In this document: piece by piece, positions 1 to 7,700 of the stretch | Layout: every line of letters begins with the position of its first letter | Numbering within the stretch: position 1 is the stretch's first letter | Assembly (NCBI GenBank): GCA_024278555.1 | Contig: JAJRSX010000097.1 | Coordinates: 1 to 26,150 of the forward strand | DNA length: 26,150 nucleotides | Direction: 5' to 3' | Source of the DNA: a bacterium | GTDB taxonomy: Bacteria > CG2-30-53-67 > CG2-30-70-394 | Notes under the pieces: model-generated | Told to the model about the DNA's origin: nothing | Database searches by the model: none | Seen by the model: only the letters and a program-made list of their open reading frames with translations | Position numbers and translations under genes: made by a program

Positions 1-2
1 GC

Positions 3-734
3 GACGCCTCGGTGGAGGAGCCGAAGGGGGCGCGCATCCAGCAGGTGGCGACCCGCTGCCGCGCCGCCCACGCGGCGGGACGCGAGATCCTCTGGGTCGC
101 CGGCCCGGCGGTGGTCCACACCGGCGGCGGCGACGCCCTGGCGCGCCTGGTCGCGGCGGGGTGGGTCGATCGCCTCTACACCGGCAATGCCCTGGCGGTC
201 CACGATATCGAGGAGGCCCTCTACGGCACCGCCCTCGGCAAGGAGACCGCCACCGACCGCCCCACCGACGGCGGCCACTGCCACCACCTGCGCGCCATCA
301 ACCGGATCCGCGCCGCCGGCTCCATCGCCGCGGCGTGCGCGTCGGGCCTCCTCACCCGCGGGGTGATGCACGCCTGCTGGAAAAGGGGGGTCCCCTTCCT
401 CCTCGCCGGCTCGATCCGCGATGACGGCCCCCTGCCGGACACGATCACCGACGTGATGGTGGCGCAGCAGGTGATGCGCGCCGGCCTCGGCCGGGTCGGG
501 TTGTGCATCATGGTCGCCACCACCCTGCACGGCATCGCCGTGGGCAACCTCCTGCCTGCCACCTGCCAGGTGGTGATGGTCGACATCAACCCGTCGGTGG
601 TCACCAAGCTCGCCGACCGAGGCACCAGCCAGGGCGAGGGGTTGGTCACCGATGCGGCGTACTTCCTCAGCGCGTTGGAGGCGGCGCTGAACGGGCAGCG
701 CGCCGGGGGCGCGGGGATGGGGGATGGGGGATGA
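3..734 (+). CDS. TIGR00300-family (LOR/SDH domain) ornithine cyclodeaminase-like protein, 5' end missing
   Basis: The frame is open to the left edge, so only about 240 C-terminal residues are visible; the family is roughly 400 residues long. Sequence seen: an N-terminal stretch with WVAGPAVVHTGGG and LYTGNALAVHDIE, a middle segment GHCHHLRAINRIR, then MVATTLHGIAVGNLLPA and VDINPSVVTKLADRG near the C-terminus. These match my memory of the TIGR00300 'LOR/SDH conserved region'. That family includes the C-terminal half of cyanobacterial AgrE/ArgZ and the archaeal ornithine cyclodeaminase (MMP1218 type), which convert ornithine to proline plus ammonia using NAD. The next gene encodes the other half of AgrE, which supports an arginine-to-proline role. 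The last residues (GMGDGG) and the stop codon are encoded by the G-rich repeat that fills the following spacer, so the native C-terminus may have been altered by it. The family is well supported; the exact reaction is inferred. Confidence 0.8.
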   Translation, partial: DASVEEPKGARIQQVATRCRAAHAAGREILWVAGPAVVHTGGGDALARLVAAGWVDRLYTGNALAVHDIEEALYGTALGKETATDRPTDGGHCHHLRAINRIRAAGSIAAACASGLLTRGVMHACWKRGVPFLLAGSIRDDGPLPDTITDVMVAQQVMRAGLGRVGLCIMVATTLHGIAVGNLLPATCQVVMVDINPSVVTKLADRGTSQGEGLVTDAAYFLSALEAALNGQRAGGAGMGDGG

Positions 735-845
735 GGGGTGGGGGGTGGGGGGTGGTGCCAGCCTGCGGCCGGCGGAATGGTTGTTTGAGGCCGTCCCCAT
801 CCCCCATCCCCCATCCCCCATCCTCGTGAGCGTAGCGAGCCCCTC
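712..845 (+). repeat. Junction repeat, copy 1 (G-tract / GC core / facing C-tract)
   Basis: A G-tract of GGGGAT and GGGGGT units covers the last codons of the upstream gene and its stop. Next comes the core GGTGCCAGCCTGCGGCCGGC, a short variable part, then a C-tract made of several CCCCCAT units that is complementary to the G-tract. It ends with a GAGCGTAGCGAGCCCC-like segment directly before the next start codon. The 20-base core recurs with one difference in copy 2 (6315-6479). The two tracts could pair into a long stem, and the G-tract could also fold as a quadruplex. This is read from the sequence; function unknown. Confidence 0.7.
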
Positions 846-1691
846 ATGCCCATTTCCGCCCGCATCCTCATGTGCCCCCCCGACCACTACGGGATCCGTT
901 ACGAGATCAACCGGTGGATGGACCTGGACCGCCCCGCCGACCCGGAGGCCGCCGCCGCCCAGTGGCGCTCCCTGCGGGCCGCGGTGGCCGACCTGCCGGG
1001 CGTGGCGGTGGTGGAGATCGCCCCGCGGCCGGAGCTCCCGGACATGGTCTTCACCGCCAACGGCGGCCTGCACGTCGACCACCGCGTCGTCCTGGGGAGC
1101 TTCCGCCACCCGGAGCGCCAGGGGGAGACCCCCCACTTCGCCGCCTGGTTTGCCGCCCAGGGCTACCGGCTGGTGACGCCACCCGACGGCCTCTTCCTGG
1201 AGGGGGCGGGCGACGTGGTGCGCACCGCCACCGGCTGGATCGCCGGCTACCCGCAGCGCTCCAGCGCCAGCGCCCACCGATGGCTCGCCGAGGTCCTCGG
1301 AGAGGAGGTCATCTCGGTGGAGCTGGTCGACCCCCGCTACTACCACCTCGACACCTGCCTGGTGGTCCTCGGCGAGCAGTGCGCCGCCTGCGCCCCCGAG
1401 GCTTTCGACGCCTACGGCCTGACGGTCCTCCACGACCGCTTCGAAGATTTGATCGAGGTCGACCCGGCGGAGGGCGAGCGGTTCGCCTGCAACCTGGTGG
1501 CGTGGGCGGGCCACGCCATCCTCCCGGCCGGCTGCCCGCGCCTGGCCGCGTCGCTCGTGGAGCGCGGCTGGACCACCGTCGCGGTCGACACGAGTGAGTA
1601 CATCAAGGCGGGCGGCGCCTGCCGCTGCCTCTGCCTCACCCTGCCGGCGCAGGGCACGGTGGTCTCGGGGCTCGCTCCGTTGCAGGGGTGA
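846..1691 (+). CDS. Stand-alone arginine dihydrolase / dimethylargininase-fold amidinohydrolase
   Basis: 281 residues covering one guanidine-modifying (DDAH/amidinotransferase) fold. Seen: CPPDHYGIRYEINRWMD at 10-26, DMVFTANGG at 66-74, FLEGAGDV at 117-124, YYHLDTC at 165-171 (His167 as general base), and SEYIKAGGACRCLCL at 250-264 with Cys261 as the likely nucleophile. In cyanobacterial ArgZ/AgrE an Asn near position 71 and a Cys near 264 belong to an arginine dihydrolase site (arginine to ornithine, CO2 and 2 NH3). Here FTAN places Asn at 72, so dihydrolase is more likely than plain DDAH or deiminase. The preceding gene encodes an ornithine cyclodeaminase-type protein, which would consume the ornithine. 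No good Shine-Dalgarno is seen: the start follows a junction repeat directly, so translation may depend on upstream ribosomes. DDAH is the main alternative function. Confidence 0.82.
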   Translation: MPISARILMCPPDHYGIRYEINRWMDLDRPADPEAAAAQWRSLRAAVADLPGVAVVEIAPRPELPDMVFTANGGLHVDHRVVLGSFRHPERQGETPHFAAWFAAQGYRLVTPPDGLFLEGAGDVVRTATGWIAGYPQRSSASAHRWLAEVLGEEVISVELVDPRYYHLDTCLVVLGEQCAACAPEAFDAYGLTVLHDRFEDLIEVDPAEGERFACNLVAWAGHAILPAGCPRLAASLVERGWTTVAVDTSEYIKAGGACRCLCLTLPAQGTVVSGLAPLQG

Positions 1692-1747
1692 GGCCTGGGA
1701 CGGCGTCGCCACGGAATCCCCGGAACGACACGGAAGGGCGGAACCGA

Positions 1748-1775
1748 AGTAGAAAGTAGAAGGTAGAAAGTAGAA
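1748..1775 (+). repeat. Tandem heptamer repeat AGTAGAA x4
   Basis: Four consecutive 7-base units AGTAGAA, the third reading GGTAGAA, followed by a G-run. They lie in the 333-base non-coding stretch between the arginine dihydrolase gene and the antitoxin gene (1692-2024). Upstream, at about 1710-1737, are loose CACGGAA-like words. No ORF or RNA gene is recognisable in this stretch. AT-rich purine repeats contrast with the GC-rich surroundings. Confidence 0.75.
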
Positions 1776-1847
1776 AGGGGGGGCGCCGAGCCTGAAGGAA
1801 TGGCGTCCAACGCGGCGCGGGGAGAGATCGTCGCGGGTGGGGGCTCA

Positions 1848-1881
1848 ACGCAGAGACGCAAAGGGGCGAGAGACGCAGAGG
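1848..1881 (+). repeat. Interspersed CGCAGAGACGCAAAGG-type repeat fragment
   Basis: ACGCAGAGACGCAAAGG is followed by a second AGAGACGCAGAGG. The same word family appears in reverse orientation at 25935-25962 (CTCTGCGGCTCCGCGTCTCTGCG) and, with ACAGAG words, in the arms of the inverted repeat at 3778-3927. I recall such words as common small intergenic repeats in environmental bacteria. No function is known to me. Confidence 0.5.
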
Positions 1882-1964
1882 GGGGGGACGAAGCCGATAA
1901 AATGGGGTCGAGGGAGGTCAATCGGCAGCAGATGGAGTCGACGATTATGGGGTAGAGGTTCCGG

Positions 1965-1999
1965 TTGACGGAGACTCTATTTGGGACCATAAATGGTCC
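1965..1999 (+). promoter_or_regulatory. Sigma-70 promoter overlapped by a palindromic operator of the yefM/parE-type operon
   Basis: A -35 box TTGACG (1965-1970) lies 17 bases before CATAAA (1988-1993). The -10 box sits inside the palindrome GGACCAT-AA-ATGGTCC (1984-1999, two perfect 7-base arms). An antitoxin or toxin-antitoxin complex bound there would block RNA polymerase, as is usual for YefM/Phd autoregulation. The antitoxin ATG follows 25 bases after the palindrome. Confidence 0.6.
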
Positions 2000-2024
2000 A
2001 TCTCATCTTTATGGAGCTACCGCG

Positions 2025-2306
2025 ATGAAGCTCGACAGAGCGGTCAAGCCGATCAGTTACCTGAAGGCCCACGCGGCCACGGTGATCCGCGAGGTGGCCG
2101 AATCACGCACCCCCTACGTGATCACCCAACGGGGGGAGGCCAAGGCGGTGGTCATGGACGTGGAGAGCTACGACCAGCTTCGCGAGAGCCTTGCCCTTCT
2201 GAAGATTCTCGCCATGGGTGAGCATGGCGGCGACAAGGGCCACAAGCGGCCCGCGCGTGCCGCGATCTCTGATCTGCGGCGACAGCTCCGCAGCGATTAC
2301 GCATGA
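2025..2306 (+). CDS. Type II antitoxin, YefM/Phd family
   Basis: 93 residues starting MKLDRAVKPISYLKAH. The family pattern is clear: VKPISYLKAHAATVIREVAE (N-terminal DNA-binding fold), PYVITQRGEAKAVVMDVESYDQL, then a C-terminal toxin-binding tail with LALLKILAMG. It should neutralise the ParE/RelE-like toxin encoded next and repress the operon at the palindrome just upstream. A longer reading from TTG at 1965 would translate through the promoter and operator. I prefer ATG 2025 because GGAG sits about 9 bases before it and the family motif begins there. Its last bases overlap the toxin start by four (ATGA), typical of a coupled pair. Confidence 0.88.
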   Translation: MKLDRAVKPISYLKAHAATVIREVAESRTPYVITQRGEAKAVVMDVESYDQLRESLALLKILAMGEHGGDKGHKRPARAAISDLRRQLRSDYA

Positions 2307-2629
2307 AGCGGTACCGCGTCTTGCTCGCCTCGGAGGTGGAGCGCGACCTGGCGGAGATTCTCGACCACATCGCCCGCCGTGAGGCGGTCGCCGCGGCGGG
2401 CCGCCTCCTCGACGAAATCGAGGCGCTGTGCGCCACCCTGGGTGAGCTGCCGACGGGCGGCCACTGCCCCCCGGAGCTGGCGGGTGTGGGGGTGACCCGC
2501 TATCGCGAGCGCCACCACGGGCCGTACCGGATCTTCTACGAGGTAGGACGGGGTGAGGTCGTGGTTCTCGCCATCCTCGATGGCCGCCGCGACCTCCTGT
2601 CGCTCCTCGAGTGGCGGCTTCTGCGATAG
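2303..2629 (+). CDS. Type II toxin, ParE/RelE family
   Basis: 108 residues: MKRYRVLLASEVERDLAEIL (strand plus first helices), then TRYRERHHGPYRIFYEVGRG and VVLAILDGRRD, the usual RelE/ParE core. The C-terminus ends in LLSLLEWRLLR. RelE-type members cut mRNA on the ribosome and ParE-type members poison gyrase. The partner belongs to the Phd/YefM group often coupled with ParE-like toxins, so either target is possible. The start overlaps the antitoxin stop by four bases, implying translational coupling. The frame is intact, so the module looks functional. miaA starts 9 bases downstream. Confidence 0.85.
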   Translation: MKRYRVLLASEVERDLAEILDHIARREAVAAAGRLLDEIEALCATLGELPTGGHCPPELAGVGVTRYRERHHGPYRIFYEVGRGEVVVLAILDGRRDLLSLLEWRLLR

Positions 2630-2638
2630 GCATCTCTC

Positions 2639-3568
2639 GTGCCCGGCCCACCTCTCCTCGTGATCGCCGGCCCCACCGGGGTGGGGAAGTCCTCCGTCGC
2701 GGTGGCCGTAGCGCAAGCGGTGGGCGGCGAGGTGGTGGGGGCGGACTCGATGCAGGTCTATCGGGGGATGGACATCGGCACCGGCAAGATCCGGGAGGCG
2801 GAGATGGAGGGCGTCCCGCACCACATGATCGACGTGTGGGAGCCCGAGGCGCGCGGCTCCGCCGGCCGCTTCCTCGGCGAGGCGCGGGCGGCGATCGGTG
2901 CGGTCCACGGCCGCTGCTGCCTGCCGATCCTCTGCGGCGGCACCGGCCTCTACATTCGCGCGGTGGTCGACGGCCTGGCGGAGGGTGCGGCGCGGGACCG
3001 CGCGATCGAGCTCCAGCTTGAGGCGCGCCTGGCGGCGGAGGGGGCGGAGGCGCTGCATCGGGAGCTCGCCCGTCTCGACCCGGCCGCGGCAGGTCGCATC
3101 CCGGCCAGCGACCGGTTTCGCCTCATCCGCGCCCTCGGCGTCTGCCTCGCCACCGGTCGCCCCTTTACCGAACTCCAGGGCAAGGGGACCCGCGCTGCCG
3201 GCTACCGCACCGCCTACCTCTGCCTCACCCGGCCGCGGGCCGAGCTCTACGCCCGCATCAACGCCCGGGTGGAGCAGATGTTTCGCGACGGCCTGGTGGC
3301 CGAGGTGCGGGGGCTCGCGCCGCGCCTCGGCCCCACCGCGCGCGGGGCGATCGGCTACCGCGAGTGCCTCGCCTTGCTCGCCGGCGAGCTCACCGAGGGG
3401 TCGGCGATCGCCGCCGTCCAGGCCGCCAGCCGCCGCTACGCCAAGCGCCAGCTCACCTGGTTCCGTGGCGTGGCCGGGGTGCGCTTCGTCGACCTGGCGG
3501 AGCCGGGTGCCATGGCGGAGGTCCTCACCGTAGCCCGCGCCCTCCTCTCCCCCGAACCGCCCGCATAG
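2639..3568 (+). CDS. miaA: tRNA dimethylallyltransferase MiaA
   Basis: 309 residues, the normal length. It transfers dimethylallyl from DMAPP to N6 of A37 in tRNAs reading UNN codons; MiaB can then methylthiolate the product. Seen: P-loop GPTGVGKSS at 11-19, ADSMQVYRGMDIGTGK from 35 with the substrate-binding Asp36, PHHMIDVWEP, CGGTGLYIRAVVDGL, and the C-terminal pair ELYARINARVEQMF and GAIGYRE typical of the family. The start is GTG 2639, 9 bases after the toxin stop; no earlier in-frame start keeps the spacing sensible. It follows the toxin-antitoxin pair in the same direction and may read through from that promoter. A small GC hairpin follows the stop. Confidence 0.96.
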   Translation: MPGPPLLVIAGPTGVGKSSVAVAVAQAVGGEVVGADSMQVYRGMDIGTGKIREAEMEGVPHHMIDVWEPEARGSAGRFLGEARAAIGAVHGRCCLPILCGGTGLYIRAVVDGLAEGAARDRAIELQLEARLAAEGAEALHRELARLDPAAAGRIPASDRFRLIRALGVCLATGRPFTELQGKGTRAAGYRTAYLCLTRPRAELYARINARVEQMFRDGLVAEVRGLAPRLGPTARGAIGYRECLALLAGELTEGSAIAAVQAASRRYAKRQLTWFRGVAGVRFVDLAEPGAMAEVLTVARALLSPEPPA

Positions 3569-3569
3569 A

Positions 3570-3583
3570 GCCGCCTTGGCGGC
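3570..3583 (+). terminator. Small GC hairpin after miaA
   Basis: GCCGCC-TT-GGCGGC begins two bases after the stop codon. There is no T-run behind it and the loop is very tight, so termination is only a possibility. Confidence 0.25.
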
Positions 3584-3681
3584 GGCCCCTCCTCCACATC
3601 GCGCCTCAATGCGTCCCCCCCCTCCGCCACATCGCTGAGAGGGTCAGCGGAGATAGCAATGCAGGCCAAGGTGGGACCGTC

Positions 3682-4102
3682 CGTAGGGCGGGCTTCGGCC
3701 CGCCGAGAACCGTAACTTCTTGAGAACTACCTATCCCCTTGGCTCATGACGGGCGGCGTGGTTCGTAAGGGATTTTTCACCACAGAGACACAGAGGGCAC
3801 GGAGAACTCCATCAGAAAACAACGGGGGTGTGCAGAGAACTGTGTAAGTGGATTTCAAGGAACCCTGAGGTAAGGAGGAAAGCACCTCTCCTTTGCAATT
3901 CTCTGTGCCCTCTGTGTCTCTGTGGTGAGATCGCCCTCCAGGCTCGCGCCGTGATCACCTGGTGACTCCCTCCACCCTGTTGGCGGTATCCCCTCCCCCC
4001 AAAATCTTGCCCTCTTTCCAATTGCCCATCGTCGGTCATGAGCTAGGAGCAGTAGGCATTTCTTGAAATGGCGGCGTCGGTCGGCTGAAGCCGACCCTAC
4101 GG
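3682..4102. repeat. Nested inverted-repeat island, about 420 bp, non-coding
   Basis: Three arm pairs are nested symmetrically. The outer pair on the left is CCGTAG + hairpin GGCGGGC-TTCG-GCCCGCC (3682-3704). On the right, read on the minus strand, it is CCGTAG + GGTCGGC-TTCA-GCCGACC (4079-4102). The middle pair is GCTCATGAC (3742-3750) and its exact complement GTCATGAGC (4035-4043). The inner pair has 29-base arms at 3778-3806 and 3899-3927 with one mismatch. The island fills most of the gene-free stretch 3569-4149 and contains no credible ORF. It could be a large cruciform or RNA fold, or an accumulation of small palindromic repeats. Confidence 0.75.
3778..3927. repeat. Inner inverted repeat with CACCACAGAGACACAGAG arms
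   Basis: Left arm 3778-3806 and right arm 3899-3927 are reverse complements at 28 of 29 positions, separated by 92 bases. The interior holds a smaller AAGGAG...CTCCTT inverted pair. The arm word is one I recall from intergenic repeats in many environmental genomes. The interior is too short for a transposase, so a mobile element would have to be non-autonomous. Confidence 0.8.
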
Positions 4103-4124
4103 TCTGGTAACCCGATCTTGTTTC

Positions 4125-4155
4125 CGCTGATCCTCAGAGCGTGAAACGATCAGCG
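4125..4155 (-). terminator. Hairpin at the 3' end of the TPR gene
   Basis: CGCTGATC (4125-4132) and GATCAGCG (4148-4155) are perfect 8-base arms around a 15-base loop and include the gene's stop codon. Neither side has a T-run, so it may be a terminator helped by Rho or only a 3' stabiliser. Confidence 0.4.
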
Positions 4156-4881
4156 CCGCATCTGCTTTCTGCGTACCCGCGGCTGCGGCCCGCGGGGGCG
4201 CTGGCCCATCATCGCGCCGGGAGGCCGCTCCAGGTGGAACTGGTACCACATGTCGCCGTAGTGCTTCATCTTCAACGGCTTGCGGTTCTGCACCGCCTTC
4301 AGGTTCGCCTCCAGGCGGGCATCTCCTTCGAGCCTCTTCAGCGCCTGGATGAGGACCTCCTGGGCCTCCTCCCGCCGCCCGAGCTTGAGGAGGCAGTAGG
4401 CGTAGAGGGAGGCGAGCATCCCCTCCTTGCGGTTGGTTGCGACCGCCTTCTTGAAGACCTTGTCCATCTCCTCGATGCGCTTCTTGCGCATGTACGCCAC
4501 CGCGAGCATGCCGCGCGCCATCCAGTGGCGGTTGGCGCTCCTCTCCAGGTAGGGGAGGGCGTCGTCGAATTTGCGCTGGGCGTAGAGGATGACGCCGATC
4601 TGGCCGTCCACCTGGCCGCGCAGGAGGAACTGCCAGCGGGTGAGGGGGTAGGTCCCCTTGAGAATCTCCACCGCGCGCTGGGCGTGGCCCTTGGCAAGCA
4701 GATCGCCCGCCGCCTTCATCTGCTGCTCCATCTTCTTGCCGATGGTGCGTGACAGGAGGAAGTTGGAGGCGAGGAAGAGGAGGAGCCCCACGGCGAGGCC
4801 GTACCCCACGTACCAGTGGAGGGCGAGGCAGACCGCGATGGAGGCGGCGAGGAGAGAGAGGGAGATGAAGAGGCTGATCAT
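4150..4881 (-). CDS. Membrane-anchored TPR-repeat protein, function unknown
   Basis: 243 residues from ATG 4881. The reading frame extends upstream to 5004, but that part is Arg-rich, without family features, and runs against the tRNA promoter. From 4881 the protein begins directly with two hydrophobic spans (about residues 2-21 and 25-44), an obvious membrane anchor. The rest is helical pairs spaced like TPRs: GDLLAKGHAQRAVEIL, RGQVDGQIGVILYAQRKFDDALPYLE, YMRKKRIEEMDKVFKKAV, and LYAYCLLKLGRREEAQEVL. The tail is basic (RRKQMRR). It probably scaffolds partners at the cytoplasmic face of the membrane. No enzyme motif is seen and its neighbours give no hint of a pathway. No clear ribosome-binding site precedes the chosen start, so start confidence is moderate. 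Confidence 0.75.
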   Translation of the reverse strand: MISLFISLSLLAASIAVCLALHWYVGYGLAVGLLLFLASNFLLSRTIGKKMEQQMKAAGDLLAKGHAQRAVEILKGTYPLTRWQFLLRGQVDGQIGVILYAQRKFDDALPYLERSANRHWMARGMLAVAYMRKKRIEEMDKVFKKAVATNRKEGMLASLYAYCLLKLGRREEAQEVLIQALKRLEGDARLEANLKAVQNRKPLKMKHYGDMWYQFHLERPPGAMMGQRPRGPQPRVRRKQMRR

Positions 4882-4997
4882 GCGATGCGTGCGGGTAGGC
4901 CGTAGCGGGTTGGAGAAAAAGGGTGCGCAATCTATCACGGCGGCGCGGCGACGGGCGAACCGCGGCCGCCGTCCGCGAATCCACGGTCTCTCCTTTC

Positions 4998-5027
4998 TTG
5001 ACACCTCCCGGCGATCGCAGGTACAAC
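4998..5027 (+). promoter_or_regulatory. Sigma-70-type promoter of tRNA-Ala
   Basis: A perfect -35 TTGACA (4998-5003), an 18-base spacer and TACAAC (5022-5027, four of six consensus bases). Transcription would begin near 5034, about 35 bases before the tRNA. It faces away from the TPR gene. Confidence 0.55.
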
Positions 5028-5069
5028 CGCCACCCCTCTGAAGTCGGGGGGGGATCCGGGGGTTATCGT

Positions 5070-5145
<76 letters not shown>

Positions 5146-5167
5146 ACCTCCTCTCAGTGTGGTGGTC

Positions 5168-5191
5168 GACCCCTCCCGAGCGCGGGGGGTC
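5168..5191 (+). terminator. Possible terminator hairpin after the tRNA
   Basis: GACCCC (5168-5173) pairs with GGGGTC (5186-5191), extendable by a wobble pair. No T-run follows. It sits about 22 bases after the tRNA and 110 before gap. Confidence 0.3.
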
Positions 5192-5303
5192 GTGTCGATA
5201 GAGCGTCCTTCACCCTGCCGCGGCGCTCCTCCATGATGGCGGCCACTGCCCGGGAGGGCCTGCCGCCGTCTTTCGCCAACCTCGTCAGTCTGGAGACCTC
5301 GTC

Positions 5304-6314
<1,011 letters not shown>

Positions 6315-6479
6315 GGGGCGCCTGCGGCGCCCCAGGGGGTGGGGATTGGGGGATGAGGGGGCGGTGCCGGCCTGCGGCCGGCGATGACATCTTCGTGAAC
6401 GCTCCCCATCGTCATCTCATCCGGCCCGAAGGGCCCCCCACCCCTCACCCCCCATCCCCGCGACCGAAGGGAGCCCCCC
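6315..6479 (+). repeat. Junction repeat, copy 2, between gap and pgk
   Basis: It begins directly after the gap stop with a perfect hairpin GGGGCGCC-TGC-GGCGCCCC (6315-6333), then AGGGGGTGGGG and a G-tract. The core GGTGCCGGCCTGCGGCCGGC differs from copy 1 by one base. A variable segment, a C-tract of CCCCAC and CCCCAT units and GCGACCGAAGGGAGCCCC end just before the pgk ATG. That last segment also supplies the GGAG ribosome-binding site of pgk. The same order is seen in copies 1 and 3. Confidence 0.8.
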
Positions 6480-7661
6480 ATGGACCGCAAGACCCTCGAC
6501 CAGGTGGAGCTGACCGGCAAGCGCTGCTTCATGCGCTGCGACTTCAACGTCCCGATCCACGACGGGGTGATCGCTGACGACGCCCGCATCCGCCGGGCCC
6601 TGCCGTCGATCGAGTACGCCCTCGACCACGGGGCGCGGCTGCTCCTCGCCTCCCACCTCGGCTCCCCCAAGGGGCGCGACCCGGAAAAGTCCCTGGCGCC
6701 GGTGGCCGCCCGCCTCTCCGAGCTCCTCGGCCGCGACGTACCGTTGGTCGCCGACTGCATCGGCGACGAGGTCCAGCGCCGGGCGGCGGCCCTGGCCGAC
6801 GGCGAGGCGCTGCTCCTGGAGAACCTCCGCTACCACGCCGGCGAGAAGAAGAATGAGCCGGATTTTGCCCGGGCGCTGGCCGAGGGGGTGGAGGTCTACT
6901 GCAACAACGCCTTCGGCACCTCCCACCGCGCCCACGCCTCGATGGTGGGGATGGTGGCCCACTGCCCGGTGGCCGTCGCCGGCTTCCTCCTGCGCGACGA
7001 GGTCGACTACTTCTCCTCGGTCCTCGCCGACCCGGCCCACCCGTTTGTCGCCATCGTCGGCGGCTCCAAGGTCTCCTCGAAGATCGGGGTACTGGAGCAC
7101 TTGGTGGATCGCGTCGACCGCTTCCTCATCGGCGGCGGCATGGCCTTCACCTTCCTCGCCGCCCAGGGCAAGGAGGTGGGCGGCTCCCTGGTGGAGCGGG
7201 AGATGGTCGAGACCGCCCGCACCATCATGGCCAAGGCCGAGGCCCACGGCGTCGGCTTCGACCTGCCGGTGGACTGCGTGGTCGCGTCGGAGATCCAAGA
7301 GGATGCGGAGATCCGCATCGCCGACGTGAACGACATCCCCGTCGACCGCAAGGGGCTCGACATCGGCCCGGACACGGTGCGCGCCTGGGAGCCGATCCTG
7401 CGCGACGCCAAGCTCGTCGTCTGGAACGGCCCCATGGGGGTCTACGAGCTGGAGGCGTTCCGCTCCGGCACCGCCCACGTCGCCCACATCCTCGCCGAGT
7501 CGAAGGCGACCACCATCATCGGCGGTGGCGACACCGCCGACGCGGTCAAGCGGGTGGGGGAGGCGGAGCGGATGACCTTCATCTCCACCGGCGGCGGGGC
7601 GTCGCTGGAGCTCTTGGAGGGTAAGACCCTGCCGGCGGTGGCGGTCCTCGACCCTGCGTGA
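6480..7661 (+). CDS. pgk: Phosphoglycerate kinase
   Basis: 393 residues, normal for bacteria. It transfers phosphate from 1,3-bisphosphoglycerate to ADP. Seen: MRCDFNVPI near the N-terminus, ASHLGSPKG, LLLENLRYHAGEKKNE, GTSHRAHASMVG, GGSKVSSKIGVLEHL, GGGMAFTFLAAQG, WNGPMGVYE and the C-terminal STGGGASLELLEGK nucleotide loop. One oddity: the usual NDAFG reads NNAFG (YCNNAFGTSHRAH), an Asp-to-Asn change next to the substrate site. The frame is intact, so this is a substitution and not decay. GGGAG in the tail of the junction repeat precedes the ATG. tilS starts 39 bases downstream. Confidence 0.98.
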   Translation: MDRKTLDQVELTGKRCFMRCDFNVPIHDGVIADDARIRRALPSIEYALDHGARLLLASHLGSPKGRDPEKSLAPVAARLSELLGRDVPLVADCIGDEVQRRAAALADGEALLLENLRYHAGEKKNEPDFARALAEGVEVYCNNAFGTSHRAHASMVGMVAHCPVAVAGFLLRDEVDYFSSVLADPAHPFVAIVGGSKVSSKIGVLEHLVDRVDRFLIGGGMAFTFLAAQGKEVGGSLVEREMVETARTIMAKAEAHGVGFDLPVDCVVASEIQEDAEIRIADVNDIPVDRKGLDIGPDTVRAWEPILRDAKLVVWNGPMGVYELEAFRSGTAHVAHILAESKATTIIGGGDTADAVKRVGEAERMTFISTGGGASLELLEGKTLPAVAVLDPA

Positions 7662-7700
7662 GCGGCTGACCGCGGCCCCCGTGACCGTTACCCTGCGGCC

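Noticed and set aside
1965-2024. TTG-initiated 20-residue N-terminal extension of the antitoxin
   Set aside because: The TTG is the -35 box itself, the extension covers the operator, and family homology begins at ATG 2025, which has a ribosome-binding site.
3682-4102. CRISPR array or insertion sequence in the repeat-rich spacer
   Set aside because: The repeats are inverted and nested, not direct and evenly spaced, and there is no room for a transposase ORF.
4882-5004. 41-residue N-terminal extension of the TPR protein
   Set aside because: Arg-rich sequence that would hide the membrane anchor and overlaps the tRNA promoter; the hydrophobic start at 4881 is more natural.
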